Numbered from the stretch's first letter, positions 18,686 through 28,579 are shown. The stretch is 64,000 bases of DNA from Paenibacillus sp. G2S3 (GCF_030123105.1 NZ_CP126095.1:5332001-5396000), one strand, 5' to 3'. Made by a program: numbers and translations. Notes: a model not told the origin generated them from the letters alone.

Positions 18686-19635
18686 CCCCTAACGTCTGAC
18701 AGTATCTTCTCCGCTCCTCTTGCGATCAGCTTCTTAGCGACTTCTTCGCCGAGCTGTACCGGGTCTACCCCAGTGCAAGTTTCTTTCAAAATCGTTGAAC
18801 CGTCAGGTGTTCCCACCATTCCGGTTAAGGAGATTATTTTGTGCTCCGCGGTAGTGGCTTCCGCGGCTGCGTCAAGTACCGCATAAGCGCCAATTGGCAC
18901 TTGGCAGCCACCGTTCAGCGCGCCAAGGAATGTGCGCTCCGCCGCCACCGTCAACGCTGTATCGGCGTCGTTGTATAACGCCAGCAGCTTCCGCAGGTCG
19001 GCGTCATCTGCGCGGCACTCGATGCCGAGTGCGCCCTGCCCTACAGCGGGCAGGCAAACTTCCGGCGGCAGGTACGCGCTCACGCGATCCTGCCAGCCCA
19101 TGCGCGACAGCCCCGCTGCTGCAAGCAGGATCGCGTCGTATTCGCCGCTCTCCAGCTTGCCCAGCCGCGAGTCAATGTTGCCGCGCACGGGCTCAATGAC
19201 CAGATCAGGCCGCAGCGCAGCTAGCTGGCTGGAGCGGCGTAGGCTGCTTGTGCCTACGCGTGCGCCCTGAGGCAGCTCGTCCAGCGAGACGCCTCCGTTA
19301 GAAATCAGCGCGTCACGCGGATCGACGCGCTTCGGCACAGCACCGTTGATCAGTCCTTCCGGTAGCTCGGAGGGCATATCCTTCATGCTGTGCACCGCCA
19401 TGTCGATTTCTTCGTCCAGCATCGCTTGCTCGATTTCCTTCACGAACAACCCTTTACCGCCTACCTTGGACAAGGTGACGTCAAGGATACGGTCCCCTTT
19501 GGTAACAATCTTTTTCACCTCAAAAGTGAATCCAAAACCATGCTCCTCGCTCAGTCGCTCCAAATCCGCAATCACATGCCCTGTTTGCGTCAACGCAAGC
19601 GCACTCTGTCTACTCCCCACAATAATCTTACGCAT
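18682..19635 (-). CDS. hemC: Hydroxymethylbilane synthase (porphobilinogen deaminase)
   Basis: HemC polymerises four porphobilinogens into hydroxymethylbilane. The 317-residue protein starts with the family motif [17 protein letters not shown], contains [15 protein letters not shown] and has the dipyrromethane-cofactor cysteine in [13 protein letters not shown] near residue 240. The start is ATG, and the gene end overlaps the cobA-hemD start, indicating coupled translation. Confidence 0.97.
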   Translation of the reverse strand: MRKIIVGSRQSALALTQTGHVIADLERLSEEHGFGFTFEVKKIVTKGDRILDVTLSKVGGKGLFVKEIEQAMLDEEIDMAVHSMKDMPSELPEGLINGAVPKRVDPRDALISNGGVSLDELPQGARVGTSSLRRSSQLAALRPDLVIEPVRGNIDSRLGKLESGEYDAILLAAAGLSRMGWQDRVSAYLPPEVCLPAVGQGALGIECRADDADLRKLLALYNDADTALTVAAERTFLGALNGGCQVPIGAYAVLDAAAEATTAEHKIISLTGMVGTPDGSTILKETCTGVDPVQLGEEVAKKLIARGAEKILSDVRG

Positions 19636-19882
19636 TGTCCATTCCTCCTGATTACGTCTGCCTCTTACTCTTCACCGAAGACCGTATATAGTAATCCAAA
19701 CTAACCAAAAGCTACTCCGCACTATTAAAAGGGCATTTTTGCCCTTCTTTCGACCAATCCCGCCACTTCAGCCCAATTCAACGGTACTTTTACCGCTTAT
19801 TCGACCATTTCAGCCACTTTAAGCGTACTCATATCATTAATCTAACCTAATTTTGTAATCTTCACAGTGTCCACACGCACTT
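19636..19882. other. Intergenic spacer between the siroheme synthase gene and hemC
   Basis: A 247-nt gap inside the otherwise compact hem operon. It is largely filled by the 51-nt repeat at 19731-19810. No promoter or gene is recognised. Confidence 0.5.
19731..19810. repeat. Two-copy 51-nt tandem repeat with palindromic cores
   Basis: GGGCATTTTTGCCC (19731-19744) and CGGTACTTTTACCG (19782-19795) start exactly 51 nt apart. Each is followed at similar offsets by TTCGACCA and GCCACTT. Each core is a short hairpin. On the minus strand the units read as 17-codon repeats interrupted by stops, so they are probably not coding. Confidence 0.7.
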
Positions 19883-20530
19883 TTACTCTACCCGATGACT
19901 AGCAATCCAAGCATCCATATCCTCCGGGCTCCATGCAATAAAGCTACCGTTTTTCATCTCATTCAACACATCGAGCGCCCCAAGCTTCCGCAAAAGCCTT
20001 CCACGAACTTCAGCAGAAGATTCTGTTTCCTTAATCCGGGTTCGCATGGTATGTACAAAATCCAAATATGGCTCATACGCCGCATCCAGCGCATCTTCAA
20101 GCACACTTTTAATCTTCGCAGCCGCAAGCGGACCAGCACCCGAAGTAGATACAGCTACCGTCAAACGCCCCCTACGTACAACTCCGGGCGTGATAAAATT
20201 CCCCGCTTCCGCATGGCTAGCCACATTCACATGAATACCAAGTTGCCTAGATTCCTGTGCAACCTCTTCATTAACCGTTCTATCGTTAGTGGCTGCATAT
20301 ACGAGAAAGGCCCCACGGAGATCTCCGGGAGCATAAGGGCGGTCATGCCAGGTCATGAGACCCTTTTTCACTAGTGAGGCAAGCATATCTGTCAAAGAGG
20401 GACTAATCATCTTAACCACCGCTCCAGCTTCCAGTAGTCCACTCACCTTCCGTTCAGCCACGACACCACCGCCAATAACCACAACCTGTTGCCCTTCACA
20501 ATTCAGCATTATGGGCAAATACCGAGTCAT
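19883..20530 (-). CDS. Precorrin-2 dehydrogenase / sirohydrochlorin ferrochelatase-like
   Basis: A 215-residue protein of the CysG N-terminal / Met8 / YlnF type that oxidises precorrin-2 to sirohydrochlorin and may insert iron. It begins with a hydrophobic strand and the NAD-binding motif VVVIGGGVVAERK, then shows VYAATNDRTVNEEV, IHVNVASHAEAGNFITPGVVRRGRLTVAVSTSG, all typical. The frame could start at a TTG (20551), but the ATG at 20530 has GGGGAG at 8 nt and follows the hemX stop by 5 nt. With cobA-hemD in the same operon it completes a siroheme branch. Confidence 0.9.
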   Translation of the reverse strand: MTRYLPIMLNCEGQQVVVIGGGVVAERKVSGLLEAGAVVKMISPSLTDMLASLVKKGLMTWHDRPYAPGDLRGAFLVYAATNDRTVNEEVAQESRQLGIHVNVASHAEAGNFITPGVVRRGRLTVAVSTSGAGPLAAAKIKSVLEDALDAAYEPYLDFVHTMRTRIKETESSAEVRGRLLRKLGALDVLNEMKNGSFIAWSPEDMDAWIASHRVE

Positions 20531-20535
20531 GCTCT

Positions 20536-21372
20536 TCACTCCCCGCTCCAACCGTGAAAACCAGATAAAGAATTCAACAAAAAATTCAAGATAATAAAAG
20601 CATATCCTAAAATCGCCCAGCGAGCCATACTTACTCCACTTTTCCGCCCGGATTTCTTAAAGATAATATAAAATATGTAAATTCCAAGGCCAATAAGTGT
20701 CGTTAGTACTTTTAAATCCTTCAATAATAGTGTCCGTCCCTCAGAAACAATAGATAAGCTAGCCACCACCAGAGAGATTGCCAGCAAAGGAGTCCCCACC
20801 AGAATAGCGGTGTAAGAATATTTATCTGTAGTCTCTAAGTTTGGTAAACGGCGAATTCGGTCACTCCATTGCTTGCTTTTGAGTCTGGTGTGCAGGAATA
20901 AGTACAATATTGCAAATACCGTCCCAAGCGTCAGTGCAGCAAAACTCAAATTGGCCAAAATCACATGCATCGTCAACCAGCCATACACCGAGCTCCAAGT
21001 CTCAAGCGTATGTCCCCCCGCCGTCAGCCACACCCGATTTAGGAGAAAAACACAGAATCCAGCCACACTAAGCAGCAGAATCGTAAACTCGCCTCCACGT
21101 GTGAAAGCCACCGCAAGCGAAGTCAGCACAATACTAAATGCAAACCAGAACAAGAAATCATAAGGTGTGAAAATGGGCAGTCCCTTCTCCTGAGAGAAAC
21201 GAATCCCCAGTCCTGCAGCTTGCAAAAGACCCACAACAACAAGAAGCCCCGTGCCTAACCGCTTCCCACTCGGGTTGCGATAAAGGCAATCCGAGAAAAC
21301 AAACAGCAGGCTCAGGGCATATAGCAGCAGAGCGGCATCATATATTCCGTTCAGCAGTTGCATATCACTCAC
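20536..21372 (-). CDS. hemX: HemX / CcsA-type membrane protein
   Basis: A 278-residue integral membrane protein with about eight hydrophobic helices, of the cytochrome c assembly (CcsA/CcmC) family. The conserved YGWLTMHVILANLSFAALTLG segment carries a His in a membrane helix, as in heme-handling relatives. In Bacillus, HemX lowers HemA protein level. The gene overlaps hemA by 4 nt and ends 5 nt before the siroheme gene, so the three are tightly coupled. Direct heme binding is not shown. Confidence 0.88.
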   Translation of the reverse strand: MSDMQLLNGIYDAALLLYALSLLFVFSDCLYRNPSGKRLGTGLLVVVGLLQAAGLGIRFSQEKGLPIFTPYDFLFWFAFSIVLTSLAVAFTRGGEFTILLLSVAGFCVFLLNRVWLTAGGHTLETWSSVYGWLTMHVILANLSFAALTLGTVFAILYLFLHTRLKSKQWSDRIRRLPNLETTDKYSYTAILVGTPLLAISLVVASLSIVSEGRTLLLKDLKVLTTLIGLGIYIFYIIFKKSGRKSGVSMARWAILGYAFIILNFLLNSLSGFHGWSGE

Positions 21373-22766
21373 CTACCCAACAGGCCTGCCGGAGCAAGCA
21401 CCGTCTTAGGCACAGAAAAATCGCCGCTACCGGCAGTACGTTCTGTGGAACTAGACTGCTTAACCGGGGCGGAATCTCCGCCATCTGAATTGGATTCGAG
21501 CTGTTCCTGTAGCGCAAAGATTTTGGAGAAATAATCAAGGGCTTCATTCCCCTGCTTGCCACCGGACATCTCTTTAATTACATTGATTGGATCGTGCATC
21601 ATCTGGTTCACAATGCTTTTGGTCAAACGACGGATCACCTTGCGCTGATGCTCGTCCAGCTCAGGCAGCTTATTGAACAGACTCTCCATCGTTTCCTCAT
21701 GAATCGCATTCGACTTATCCTGAAGCGCCCGGATCACGGGTCTCACGCCTAGCGTCTTAAGCCACAGCTGGAACTCATCCATTTCCTCACCGATCATCAC
21801 TTCAATCTTCGCAGCTTCACTCCGGCGCATTTCCAGGTTACTCTCCACAATGCCCTCCAGATCGTCAATATCATACAAAAAAACATCTGGCACATTAGCC
21901 GCTGCAGGATCAATATCACGGGGTACGGCTATATCAATCATAAAAAGCGGCCGCGAAGGGCGACGCTTCATAGCATTCGCTACCTGATCTGCCGAAAGTA
22001 CATAGCCGTCAGCTCCCGTTGAGCTGATCACGATATCTACCTCATTAAGAGTTTTTAGCGCATCTTCAATCGTGCTCGGCTTACCCGAGAACTTCTCTGC
22101 CAGTTCAATCGCACGCGACAGCGTACGGTTAGCGACAATCACTTCAGCCGCACCACTACTATATAGATGCTTTACAGTGAGCTCGCTCATTTTGCCGGCG
22201 CCGAGAATCAGTACTCTTTTACCAGTGAACATGCCAAAAATCCGCTTGCCCAGTTCCACTGCCGCATAACTAACAGATACTGCGCTTTCGCCGATTGACG
22301 TTTCACTATGTGCTCTTTTGCCGAGTGTCACCGCTTGTTTAAATAACCGATTGAACCAAGTTCCAGTTACACCCTCAGCCTGAGCCGTGAGAAAAGAACT
22401 TCGTACCTGTCCCAGGATCTGCGTCTCGCCAATCACCATGGAATCCAGGCCGCAGGTCACGCGGAACAAATGCGCAATCGCCTGCTCGTCTTCATATATA
22501 TACATATGCTGTGCAAATTGCTCGTTTTTCACTCCAAACCACTGCTCCATAAAGCCGCGGAGGAAATAACCTCCCATATGAAGGCGGTCCATGACCACAT
22601 AAATTTCCGTACGGTTGCAGGTGGCTACTACGACCCCTTCCAGCACACCCTTCGTCTTCATCAGTTGATGAAGCGCTGCCGGAAGATCACTCTCCGCAAA
22701 AGCAAACTGTTCCCTAACCTCCACGGGAGCCGTACGATAATTCAGGCCAACGACGACGATGTGCAT
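21369..22766 (-). CDS. hemA: Glutamyl-tRNA reductase
   Basis: HemA reduces glutamyl-tRNA to glutamate-1-semialdehyde and commits glutamate to tetrapyrroles. The 465-residue protein has the catalytic cysteine C50 in VVVATCNRTEIYVV, the VIGETQILGQVR motif, the NADPH site VLILGAGKMSELTVKHL and ANRTLSRA. The last ~45 residues form a Ser/Gly/Pro-rich tail with no known role. It is the first gene of the hem operon; a palindrome overlaps its likely -10 region. Confidence 0.97.
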   Translation of the reverse strand: MHIVVVGLNYRTAPVEVREQFAFAESDLPAALHQLMKTKGVLEGVVVATCNRTEIYVVMDRLHMGGYFLRGFMEQWFGVKNEQFAQHMYIYEDEQAIAHLFRVTCGLDSMVIGETQILGQVRSSFLTAQAEGVTGTWFNRLFKQAVTLGKRAHSETSIGESAVSVSYAAVELGKRIFGMFTGKRVLILGAGKMSELTVKHLYSSGAAEVIVANRTLSRAIELAEKFSGKPSTIEDALKTLNEVDIVISSTGADGYVLSADQVANAMKRRPSRPLFMIDIAVPRDIDPAAANVPDVFLYDIDDLEGIVESNLEMRRSEAAKIEVMIGEEMDEFQLWLKTLGVRPVIRALQDKSNAIHEETMESLFNKLPELDEHQRKVIRRLTKSIVNQMMHDPINVIKEMSGGKQGNEALDYFSKIFALQEQLESNSDGGDSAPVKQSSSTERTAGSGDFSVPKTVLAPAGLLGR

Positions 22767-22819
22767 CGATAGTTCACCATCCTAGTCTCTATTCATTACT
22801 GTAATAAAGTTATATTAAC

Positions 22820-22839
22820 GAATATTTTACATAATATTC
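22820..22839. promoter_or_regulatory. Perfect 7-6-7 palindrome in the hemA promoter region
   Basis: GAATATT-N6-AATATTC lies about 55-75 nt upstream of the hemA ATG. On the minus strand a possible promoter TTTGAG-N16-TATTAT places the -10 box inside the palindrome. This would suit repressor binding (the hem operon of B. subtilis is PerR-controlled), but the sequence is not a clear PerR box. Confidence 0.35.
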
Positions 22840-22942
22840 ACTTTCACAACATCTCAAAACACTGTGTTAAGTATATCACACGAAAATACGACTTTTTACA
22901 GATTTTTTGAACGCTTTATGAAATCCAGATAATAATTATTAT

Positions 22943-22972
22943 AAATAAAAAACCGCAGGTTCGCTACGGTTA
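22943..22972 (-). terminator. Terminator of the capsule/EPS operon
   Basis: On the minus strand AACCGTAG pairs with CTGCGGTT across a CGAAC loop, then TTTTTTATTTAT. It lies ~90 nt after the last EPS gene and upstream of hemA. Confidence 0.85.
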
Positions 22973-23060
22973 GGATGGGTTATTTTGTGATTAATTATTA
23001 GTTGGTGGGAGTGAGAAGGGAATTTAATAGCTACTAATTCATAAATTAAAGAAATTTATT

Positions 23061-24287
23061 TTATAGTTTATAAACATCGTTAAAATCACAAATATTTCTA
23101 GTATCTAAAATCAACTTACCTTTTAATAAATCCATATTATATTTTATATGTTCATGAGCAACCATAATAACAATTATCTCTATCTCATTTATAAAATCCT
23201 CGAAATTCATGAATTGATGTTCTACCATTCTTGTTTTTACAAAAGGATCAAACACTTTAACTCCAAAAGCTAAATGTTCATCCATTTTTTCTAAAAGTTG
23301 TAAGGTAGGACTTTCTCTTATATCATCAACATTTTCTTTATAGGTTAATCCATATAATCCCACTTTTGATGTATCTTTAATACTATTTGCTCTCATAATA
23401 TCCCTAACTCTTCCTAATACATGTGTTGGCATTGCATCATTTGTCTTTCTTGCCATTAGTATCATATTAGTTAAATCTGGATAGTCCCCAACTAAAAACC
23501 ATGGGTCTACAGAAATACAATGACCACCAACCCCCGGGCCAGGTTGTAGAATATTAACTCTTGGATGTTTATTCGCAATTTTAATGATCTCATACACATC
23601 CATATTGTCCGTACGACAAATTTTTGCTAATTCATTTGCAAACGCAATATTAATATCTCGATATGTATTTTCCACCACTTTTGACATTTCTGCAGATCTA
23701 ATATCGGTAACTACAATTTCACTCTTGCAGAAACTTGAATATAGATCTTTAACTTTCTCTCCTATTTCCAGATCATCTACACCAATAGTTCTAGAGTTAT
23801 ATTCAAGTTCATGAATCATATTTCCTGGTATTATTCTTTCCGGTGCATGAACTAAATGTACATCTTCTCCTATTAAAAACCCTCTCATCTCTATCTCAGG
23901 CCGTATATATTTATCGATAGAACCAGGTGAAACTGTTGATTCAATGATAATTATTGAACCTTTTGCACAAATATCTAAAACACTATTAACTGCTGAGATA
24001 ACATATTTAGGATCAAGTTTTTTACTCTCTTTAATATACGGTGTTGGTACTGCAATTATATAAATATTAGATTTATGATATTTCGTTGTAAATTCAATCC
24101 CACTAAACAGAGCTTCTCTAAAAAGTAATTCTAGCCCTTTTTCTTCGAAACTAAGAATTCCATCTTTTAAGGAATTCACTAATTTCGCATTGTAGTCAGT
24201 GGCAATTACTCTTACACCGCTCTTTGCAAACATCAAAGCTGTTGGTAAACCTATATACCCTAGACCAATGACAGAAATTTCTCTCAT
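23061..24287 (-). CDS. UDP-N-acetyl-D-mannosamine dehydrogenase-type nucleotide sugar dehydrogenase
   Basis: A 408-residue enzyme that should oxidise C6 of a UDP-HexNAc to the uronic acid with two NAD. The N-terminal Rossmann motif is VIGLGYIGLPTA. The active-site block IANKHPRVNILQPGPGVGGHCISVDPWF, with its nucleophilic Cys, is closest to what I recall of WecC (UDP-ManNAc to UDP-ManNAcA). An ATG at 24293 is only 3 nt from the ribosome binding site. The ATG at 24287, 9 nt after AAGGAG, is preferred. No UDP-GlcNAc 2-epimerase gene lies in the cluster, so UDP-ManNAc would come from elsewhere. It is the last gene of the operon. Confidence 0.82.
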   Translation of the reverse strand: MREISVIGLGYIGLPTALMFAKSGVRVIATDYNAKLVNSLKDGILSFEEKGLELLFREALFSGIEFTTKYHKSNIYIIAVPTPYIKESKKLDPKYVISAVNSVLDICAKGSIIIIESTVSPGSIDKYIRPEIEMRGFLIGEDVHLVHAPERIIPGNMIHELEYNSRTIGVDDLEIGEKVKDLYSSFCKSEIVVTDIRSAEMSKVVENTYRDINIAFANELAKICRTDNMDVYEIIKIANKHPRVNILQPGPGVGGHCISVDPWFLVGDYPDLTNMILMARKTNDAMPTHVLGRVRDIMRANSIKDTSKVGLYGLTYKENVDDIRESPTLQLLEKMDEHLAFGVKVFDPFVKTRMVEHQFMNFEDFINEIEIIVIMVAHEHIKYNMDLLKGKLILDTRNICDFNDVYKL

Positions 24288-24307
24288 AATCATCCACTCC
24301 TTAAAAG

Positions 24308-25945
24308 TTATTTATTTCCATATAAAATTCTCCTCAATTTCACAGAACCATATTTTTTTTCTGACCACCAAATAGCATTCATCTGATGGAAATTTATAGT
24401 TTTATAATCTAATAATCTTTTGTTTTTAATTTGTTTATGTAGTAAGAATGCTGCTTTACTATAATTATTCACATCAAAGTAGTTCCATGAACTCCAACCG
24501 GTTATAAACGCTATGCGTACTAATAATATATAAACAAACCTTCTAGTCCGCTGTTTAAAACTTTTGTATTTTATTTTTGGTTTTGAGTTAACGAAACTAG
24601 GTTTTTTAAAATCAATTCCAAGAGGAATAAATAACTTATTAAATAAAAATTTTTCATAAATAAAAGAATTACGGCGAAATTCTGTTCTCAAACTGTAGAA
24701 AAGATCAACAAACTCATTATCCCATAAAGGCATTCTCCACTCCATCCCGTTGATCTCATACAATCGGTTGGAATTAACAACCCACCTAATAGGTCTACTA
24801 TTTGTAAACCAAGCTTCATATAAACTCGTAAATGATTCGAAATCTTTCAACTCTTCATTCATATCCACAAGGAATTTCTTTATCTTCTTTTTTATATCAT
24901 TAACTTTAAATTCTGGTATTTTGACAAATTTATAATGTTCATTAAAAATATAATTTACTAACCAATCCATTTCATATTGAAGACCATTTTCATCCTCTTT
25001 AGCCAATACAAAACTTCCAGCTGGTAAATCACCACAAAACCCTGTAACAACAACTGAATTTTGAGGGATTTTGTCCATCTCTATGAGTTTCTTAATAGCA
25101 GGATAATCCTGAAAGTGAGGAATAGTACAATAATTATGAGAATACTCCCCATAACTAATGCAATCTTTATCCAGAAGTTGATCCCATACTTTTTCATCAT
25201 ATTCGATATAATGCCACTCAAATCCCAAGATCTCTGCTACCGATTTAGATGTCTCAACCTCATAACTACCTATTTGACCGTAGGTATAACAAATTACCTT
25301 TTCATATCCCTTTTTCTTTAACATGGCGGCTATGTATCGTGAGTCATAGCCGCCACTCAAGGGCAATATTACCGTTTTACCCTCTAAAGATTCTATTAAT
25401 CTATCAAACAGATTACTGCTTATATTACTAATTTTCTCGATAACGTCTTCAAATTTATAATCCACATATTTATGAGTATGCTTATAATAATATTCGAGGT
25501 GTATATTATTCAAATTAACTCTTAATATTTGTCCAGCTGCTAATTGAAGTATCATATTAAACACAGTGTCATTATTTTGTGAATAACCACATGATATTAT
25601 TTCACACAACACTGTTTCGTCAGCATCATCTGTACTGATATTATATTTTTCTTTAAGGGTTTCTACAGAGTCACTTATAGATTTACCATCAGAAGTAAAA
25701 AAAATAGGGAATGAGCGCACTCGATCTACAACTGCAAAAGTTTCATTCCCCCTGTAAAGAACTATAGAGAAAAATCCATTCACACGTTTTACTATATCGA
25801 GCAAAGTTTCATAATCCTCAATTTCTGCGCAGAAATCATTCAAGTCGTTGTCTTTATAAAAAATGCCTTCGTAAAAAAAATAGCCTTTTGTTATCGTATT
25901 ATTTTTATCAAACCACTTAAACCCTTTATTGTTATCAATAATCAT
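24308..25945 (-). CDS. Asparagine-synthase-like protein, probable sugar-acid amidotransferase
   Basis: 545 residues. The N-terminal ~140 resemble a class II glutamine-amidotransferase fold (FFSIVLYRGNETFAVVDRVRSFPIFF) but lack the catalytic Cys at position 2. Residues 190 onward form an ATP-pyrophosphatase/synthetase domain with P-loop LPLSGGYDSRYIA (195-207). Such proteins in O-antigen clusters (WbpS, for example) are thought to amidate uronic acids. Next to a dehydrogenase making a HexNAc-uronic acid, amidation of that sugar is a reasonable guess. Without the Cys it may use free ammonia or a partner. The ATG has GGAGG at 7 nt. Confidence 0.75.
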   Translation of the reverse strand: MIIDNNKGFKWFDKNNTITKGYFFYEGIFYKDNDLNDFCAEIEDYETLLDIVKRVNGFFSIVLYRGNETFAVVDRVRSFPIFFTSDGKSISDSVETLKEKYNISTDDADETVLCEIISCGYSQNNDTVFNMILQLAAGQILRVNLNNIHLEYYYKHTHKYVDYKFEDVIEKISNISSNLFDRLIESLEGKTVILPLSGGYDSRYIAAMLKKKGYEKVICYTYGQIGSYEVETSKSVAEILGFEWHYIEYDEKVWDQLLDKDCISYGEYSHNYCTIPHFQDYPAIKKLIEMDKIPQNSVVVTGFCGDLPAGSFVLAKEDENGLQYEMDWLVNYIFNEHYKFVKIPEFKVNDIKKKIKKFLVDMNEELKDFESFTSLYEAWFTNSRPIRWVVNSNRLYEINGMEWRMPLWDNEFVDLFYSLRTEFRRNSFIYEKFLFNKLFIPLGIDFKKPSFVNSKPKIKYKSFKQRTRRFVYILLVRIAFITGWSSWNYFDVNNYSKAAFLLHKQIKNKRLLDYKTINFHQMNAIWWSEKKYGSVKLRRILYGNK

Positions 25946-25960
25946 ATTTAAGCCTCCTCA

Positions 25961-27286
25961 CTATAAAAGCATAATTCTAAAGAAATAAGATATTACAAAT
26001 AATAAAGTAAAAAAGGCTATGCTTTTATATAAATATACCCAAACCTTAATTCCCGTCAAATTAGCTATATAAATAGAAAATATATACCAAAGAAAAAAAC
26101 CAACAATTCCAAATAGAAGTATTGTGCTTTTATAGTCTGTAAATATTGTTGCCCCGATACTTATAGCAATTAATCTTGTAAATAACATAATTACATTCAT
26201 TATTAAATTCTGTTTTTGCTTTTTCAATACAATAAGTACATTTGATAAAGGTGATGCTACGAATACCATTAAAAACCAGGGAACTAAATATCTCGCAATA
26301 TTCCCTGCTTCAACCCACTCATTTCCAAATACAATGCCGAAAATCTTATCACCGGCACTTAAAATAATTAACATAGGTATAAAAGCTATTATAAAAGAAT
26401 TAGTTAGTAATTTTTTCGTTAGTGAATGCAAACTTTCATTGTTATTGTAAAGAATTGCAGCTTTTCTAAAGTAAACTTGAGCTACTGCACTCCCTATAAT
26501 TGTAAGTGGAAGTAGCAAAACTCTTTGGGACATTGAATACCAACCTGTTACAGAATCATTAAAATAATAAGAAAATGCGAAAATAGGGAATTGAACCGAT
26601 ATTGTATTCAATAAAATTGCAGGCATTTGGTATAAAGGAAAATCAGAAAACTCTTTAGTTGTTTTAATTATTTCTGGCTTTATTTTAGGTATTCTATATA
26701 TTCTCATAAGAACAATTGTAGAGATTAGTTGTCCTAAAATCAGTCCATAGATCAATCCGTAGCCTGTTATCCCTGCTAATCCTAAGATTATATTCAAGCA
26801 AGTTGCTGACAAAGTGTTAATTATCGGTACCCACATCATAACTCTATAATCCATTTTTCGGTTAGCCAAATTGCTGAAGGTACTATTAGAACCTCCTAGT
26901 AATATTGAAAGCAGTAATAAAGTTATGAGTAGAATATTACTACCTGAGCTAAATAAATGAATACCAGTTTCGTTTAATACGAGCATAAAGAAATACATTA
27001 ATATTGCAAAAAGGCTTGTATAGAACAATGAGATAATAACTAATTTGTTTGCCTTCTCTTCACTTTTAGAGACTATAATTGCGCTATCTAATTTAAGTGT
27101 ACAAACAGCAAGTAAAATACTACTTATTGACTGAAAAAAAACGCTAACACCAAAATCTTCTGGGTTAAATAAGCGACTTAGTAGTGGAGAAAAAGAAATA
27201 TTAATTAGTTGACTAATTAAAGTTCCTGTTGCAAGCTTGGTGACATTTGAATATAAAATTCTCTTGAGATTTAATTTACCAAACAA
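25961..27286 (-). CDS. Wzx-like polysaccharide flippase
   Basis: 441 residues with about 12 hydrophobic helices and an N-terminal LATGTLISQLINISFSPLLSRLFNPEDFG segment typical of the MOP-superfamily polysaccharide transporters. It should flip the undecaprenyl-linked repeat unit across the membrane. The start is TTG with AGGAG 11 nt upstream. The gene is AT-rich like its neighbours and follows the polymerase gene. Confidence 0.88.
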   Translation of the reverse strand: MFGKLNLKRILYSNVTKLATGTLISQLINISFSPLLSRLFNPEDFGVSVFFQSISSILLAVCTLKLDSAIIVSKSEEKANKLVIISLFYTSLFAILMYFFMLVLNETGIHLFSSGSNILLITLLLLSILLGGSNSTFSNLANRKMDYRVMMWVPIINTLSATCLNIILGLAGITGYGLIYGLILGQLISTIVLMRIYRIPKIKPEIIKTTKEFSDFPLYQMPAILLNTISVQFPIFAFSYYFNDSVTGWYSMSQRVLLLPLTIIGSAVAQVYFRKAAILYNNNESLHSLTKKLLTNSFIIAFIPMLIILSAGDKIFGIVFGNEWVEAGNIARYLVPWFLMVFVASPLSNVLIVLKKQKQNLIMNVIMLFTRLIAISIGATIFTDYKSTILLFGIVGFFLWYIFSIYIANLTGIKVWVYLYKSIAFFTLLFVISYFFRIMLL

Positions 27287-27310
27287 ATTACTTACAACTC
27301 CTAGTAGAAA

Positions 27311-28579
27311 TCAGACATTTTTTTCACTAATAAATCGCATCAGAAACATCACAATAAATAGTATGAGAGTAGTATAAAAGTATTGAGAAAAAAAAGTTTG
27401 AAAACCACCTCGAAAAGCCATTCCAAAATTCAATACAAAGAAAATATTCCAATATCTTAAAAATTTGATATTTTTCATTGCATTAATAATCACTCCACAA
27501 AAAATCGCAATAAACAAGGCATAAATCCATGTTCCTGATTTGCCAAGCATCATAATTCCCTCACCAAACGCACTTGGAAGTAGTATATAAAAGTTTCTTC
27601 CTCCATACTCAATTCCAGTAATGGCTGTCGAGAAGATGTACGACAACACTGGGAAATTATTATCTGGGTAAAAAGGGACCATGTTAAAGAGCCATCTTTC
27701 TATCATTTTAAGAAAATTCAATCGTCCAGCAAACAATTCAGTAATGTATAAATAACTTTGGGAAATAGATTCTTGTCGCAAAAAATCATTCAAAGTTTCA
27801 CTAAAACTAAATTTCGCTACATCAATCCCTTGACGATAATAGAATAAAAAATTCATTACTGGTATTAAAAAGGTTAGTGTTACTAGTATTAGTATAAATA
27901 ATGTTCTTTTTTTAATAATATTCTCAGTATAAAAATAAATTAGGATTATACTAAGCCACAATAACATCTCAGTTCGTCCAACATAACCAGTTTGTACAAA
28001 AGAAATATAAGGGTATAGCATTATAAATAATATAAAAAGAAAAGGCTTTTTCCGAAGAGAATAAAGAAATATAAAATAAAAAGGAAGCATTATAATTGAA
28101 AGTGAATTCAAAAAACTATATATAGGATCATTTCTTTGCTCTAATCGAACTATAAAAGTATCATTAGCAAAGTGATATCCATTGAATTGAAAGATATCAA
28201 ACAATCTAAACTCAGGATAAAGCAATTTTGCAAAATGAGTTAGTAAAGCTAAAATACCTAAAACAAAGAACAATCTCTTAAAGTTAGTAAATATTTCATC
28301 ATAATTTTTTTTTGCAACAAATAAATTAGACCTTATTATAATTGATAAAGGAACTACTAAAAAAACCATAAAAATCAAGAATGAAATTAAATATTCTGTG
28401 TTATCAGCGAAATTCGTAAAAATTCCAACACCAGAAAAAAAAGTACACATTGTTATTGCAATAATAATTAATAATTTTTCAATAAATTTATTCAAAAACA
28501 AATAACTCACGAGAATTAAAAAACAATCAAATATAATAATTATTGATAAGTTGTCATAATTCACCATTAAATGACTCAT
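27311..28579 (-). CDS. Wzy-like oligosaccharide repeat-unit polymerase
   Basis: 422 residues with 10-12 predicted membrane helices and one large extracellular loop in the last third (about FAGRLNFLKMIERW to TGIEYGGRN), the layout of Wzy polymerases. No sequence motif defines this family, so the call rests on topology and on its place between glycosyltransferase and flippase genes. It overlaps the upstream glycosyltransferase by 26 nt and has AAGGAAA before the ATG. Confidence 0.8.
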   Translation of the reverse strand: MSHLMVNYDNLSIIIIFDCFLILVSYLFLNKFIEKLLIIIAITMCTFFSGVGIFTNFADNTEYLISFLIFMVFLVVPLSIIIRSNLFVAKKNYDEIFTNFKRLFFVLGILALLTHFAKLLYPEFRLFDIFQFNGYHFANDTFIVRLEQRNDPIYSFLNSLSIIMLPFYFIFLYSLRKKPFLFILFIMLYPYISFVQTGYVGRTEMLLWLSIILIYFYTENIIKKRTLFILILVTLTFLIPVMNFLFYYRQGIDVAKFSFSETLNDFLRQESISQSYLYITELFAGRLNFLKMIERWLFNMVPFYPDNNFPVLSYIFSTAITGIEYGGRNFYILLPSAFGEGIMMLGKSGTWIYALFIAIFCGVIINAMKNIKFLRYWNIFFVLNFGMAFRGGFQTFFSQYFYTTLILFIVMFLMRFISEKNV

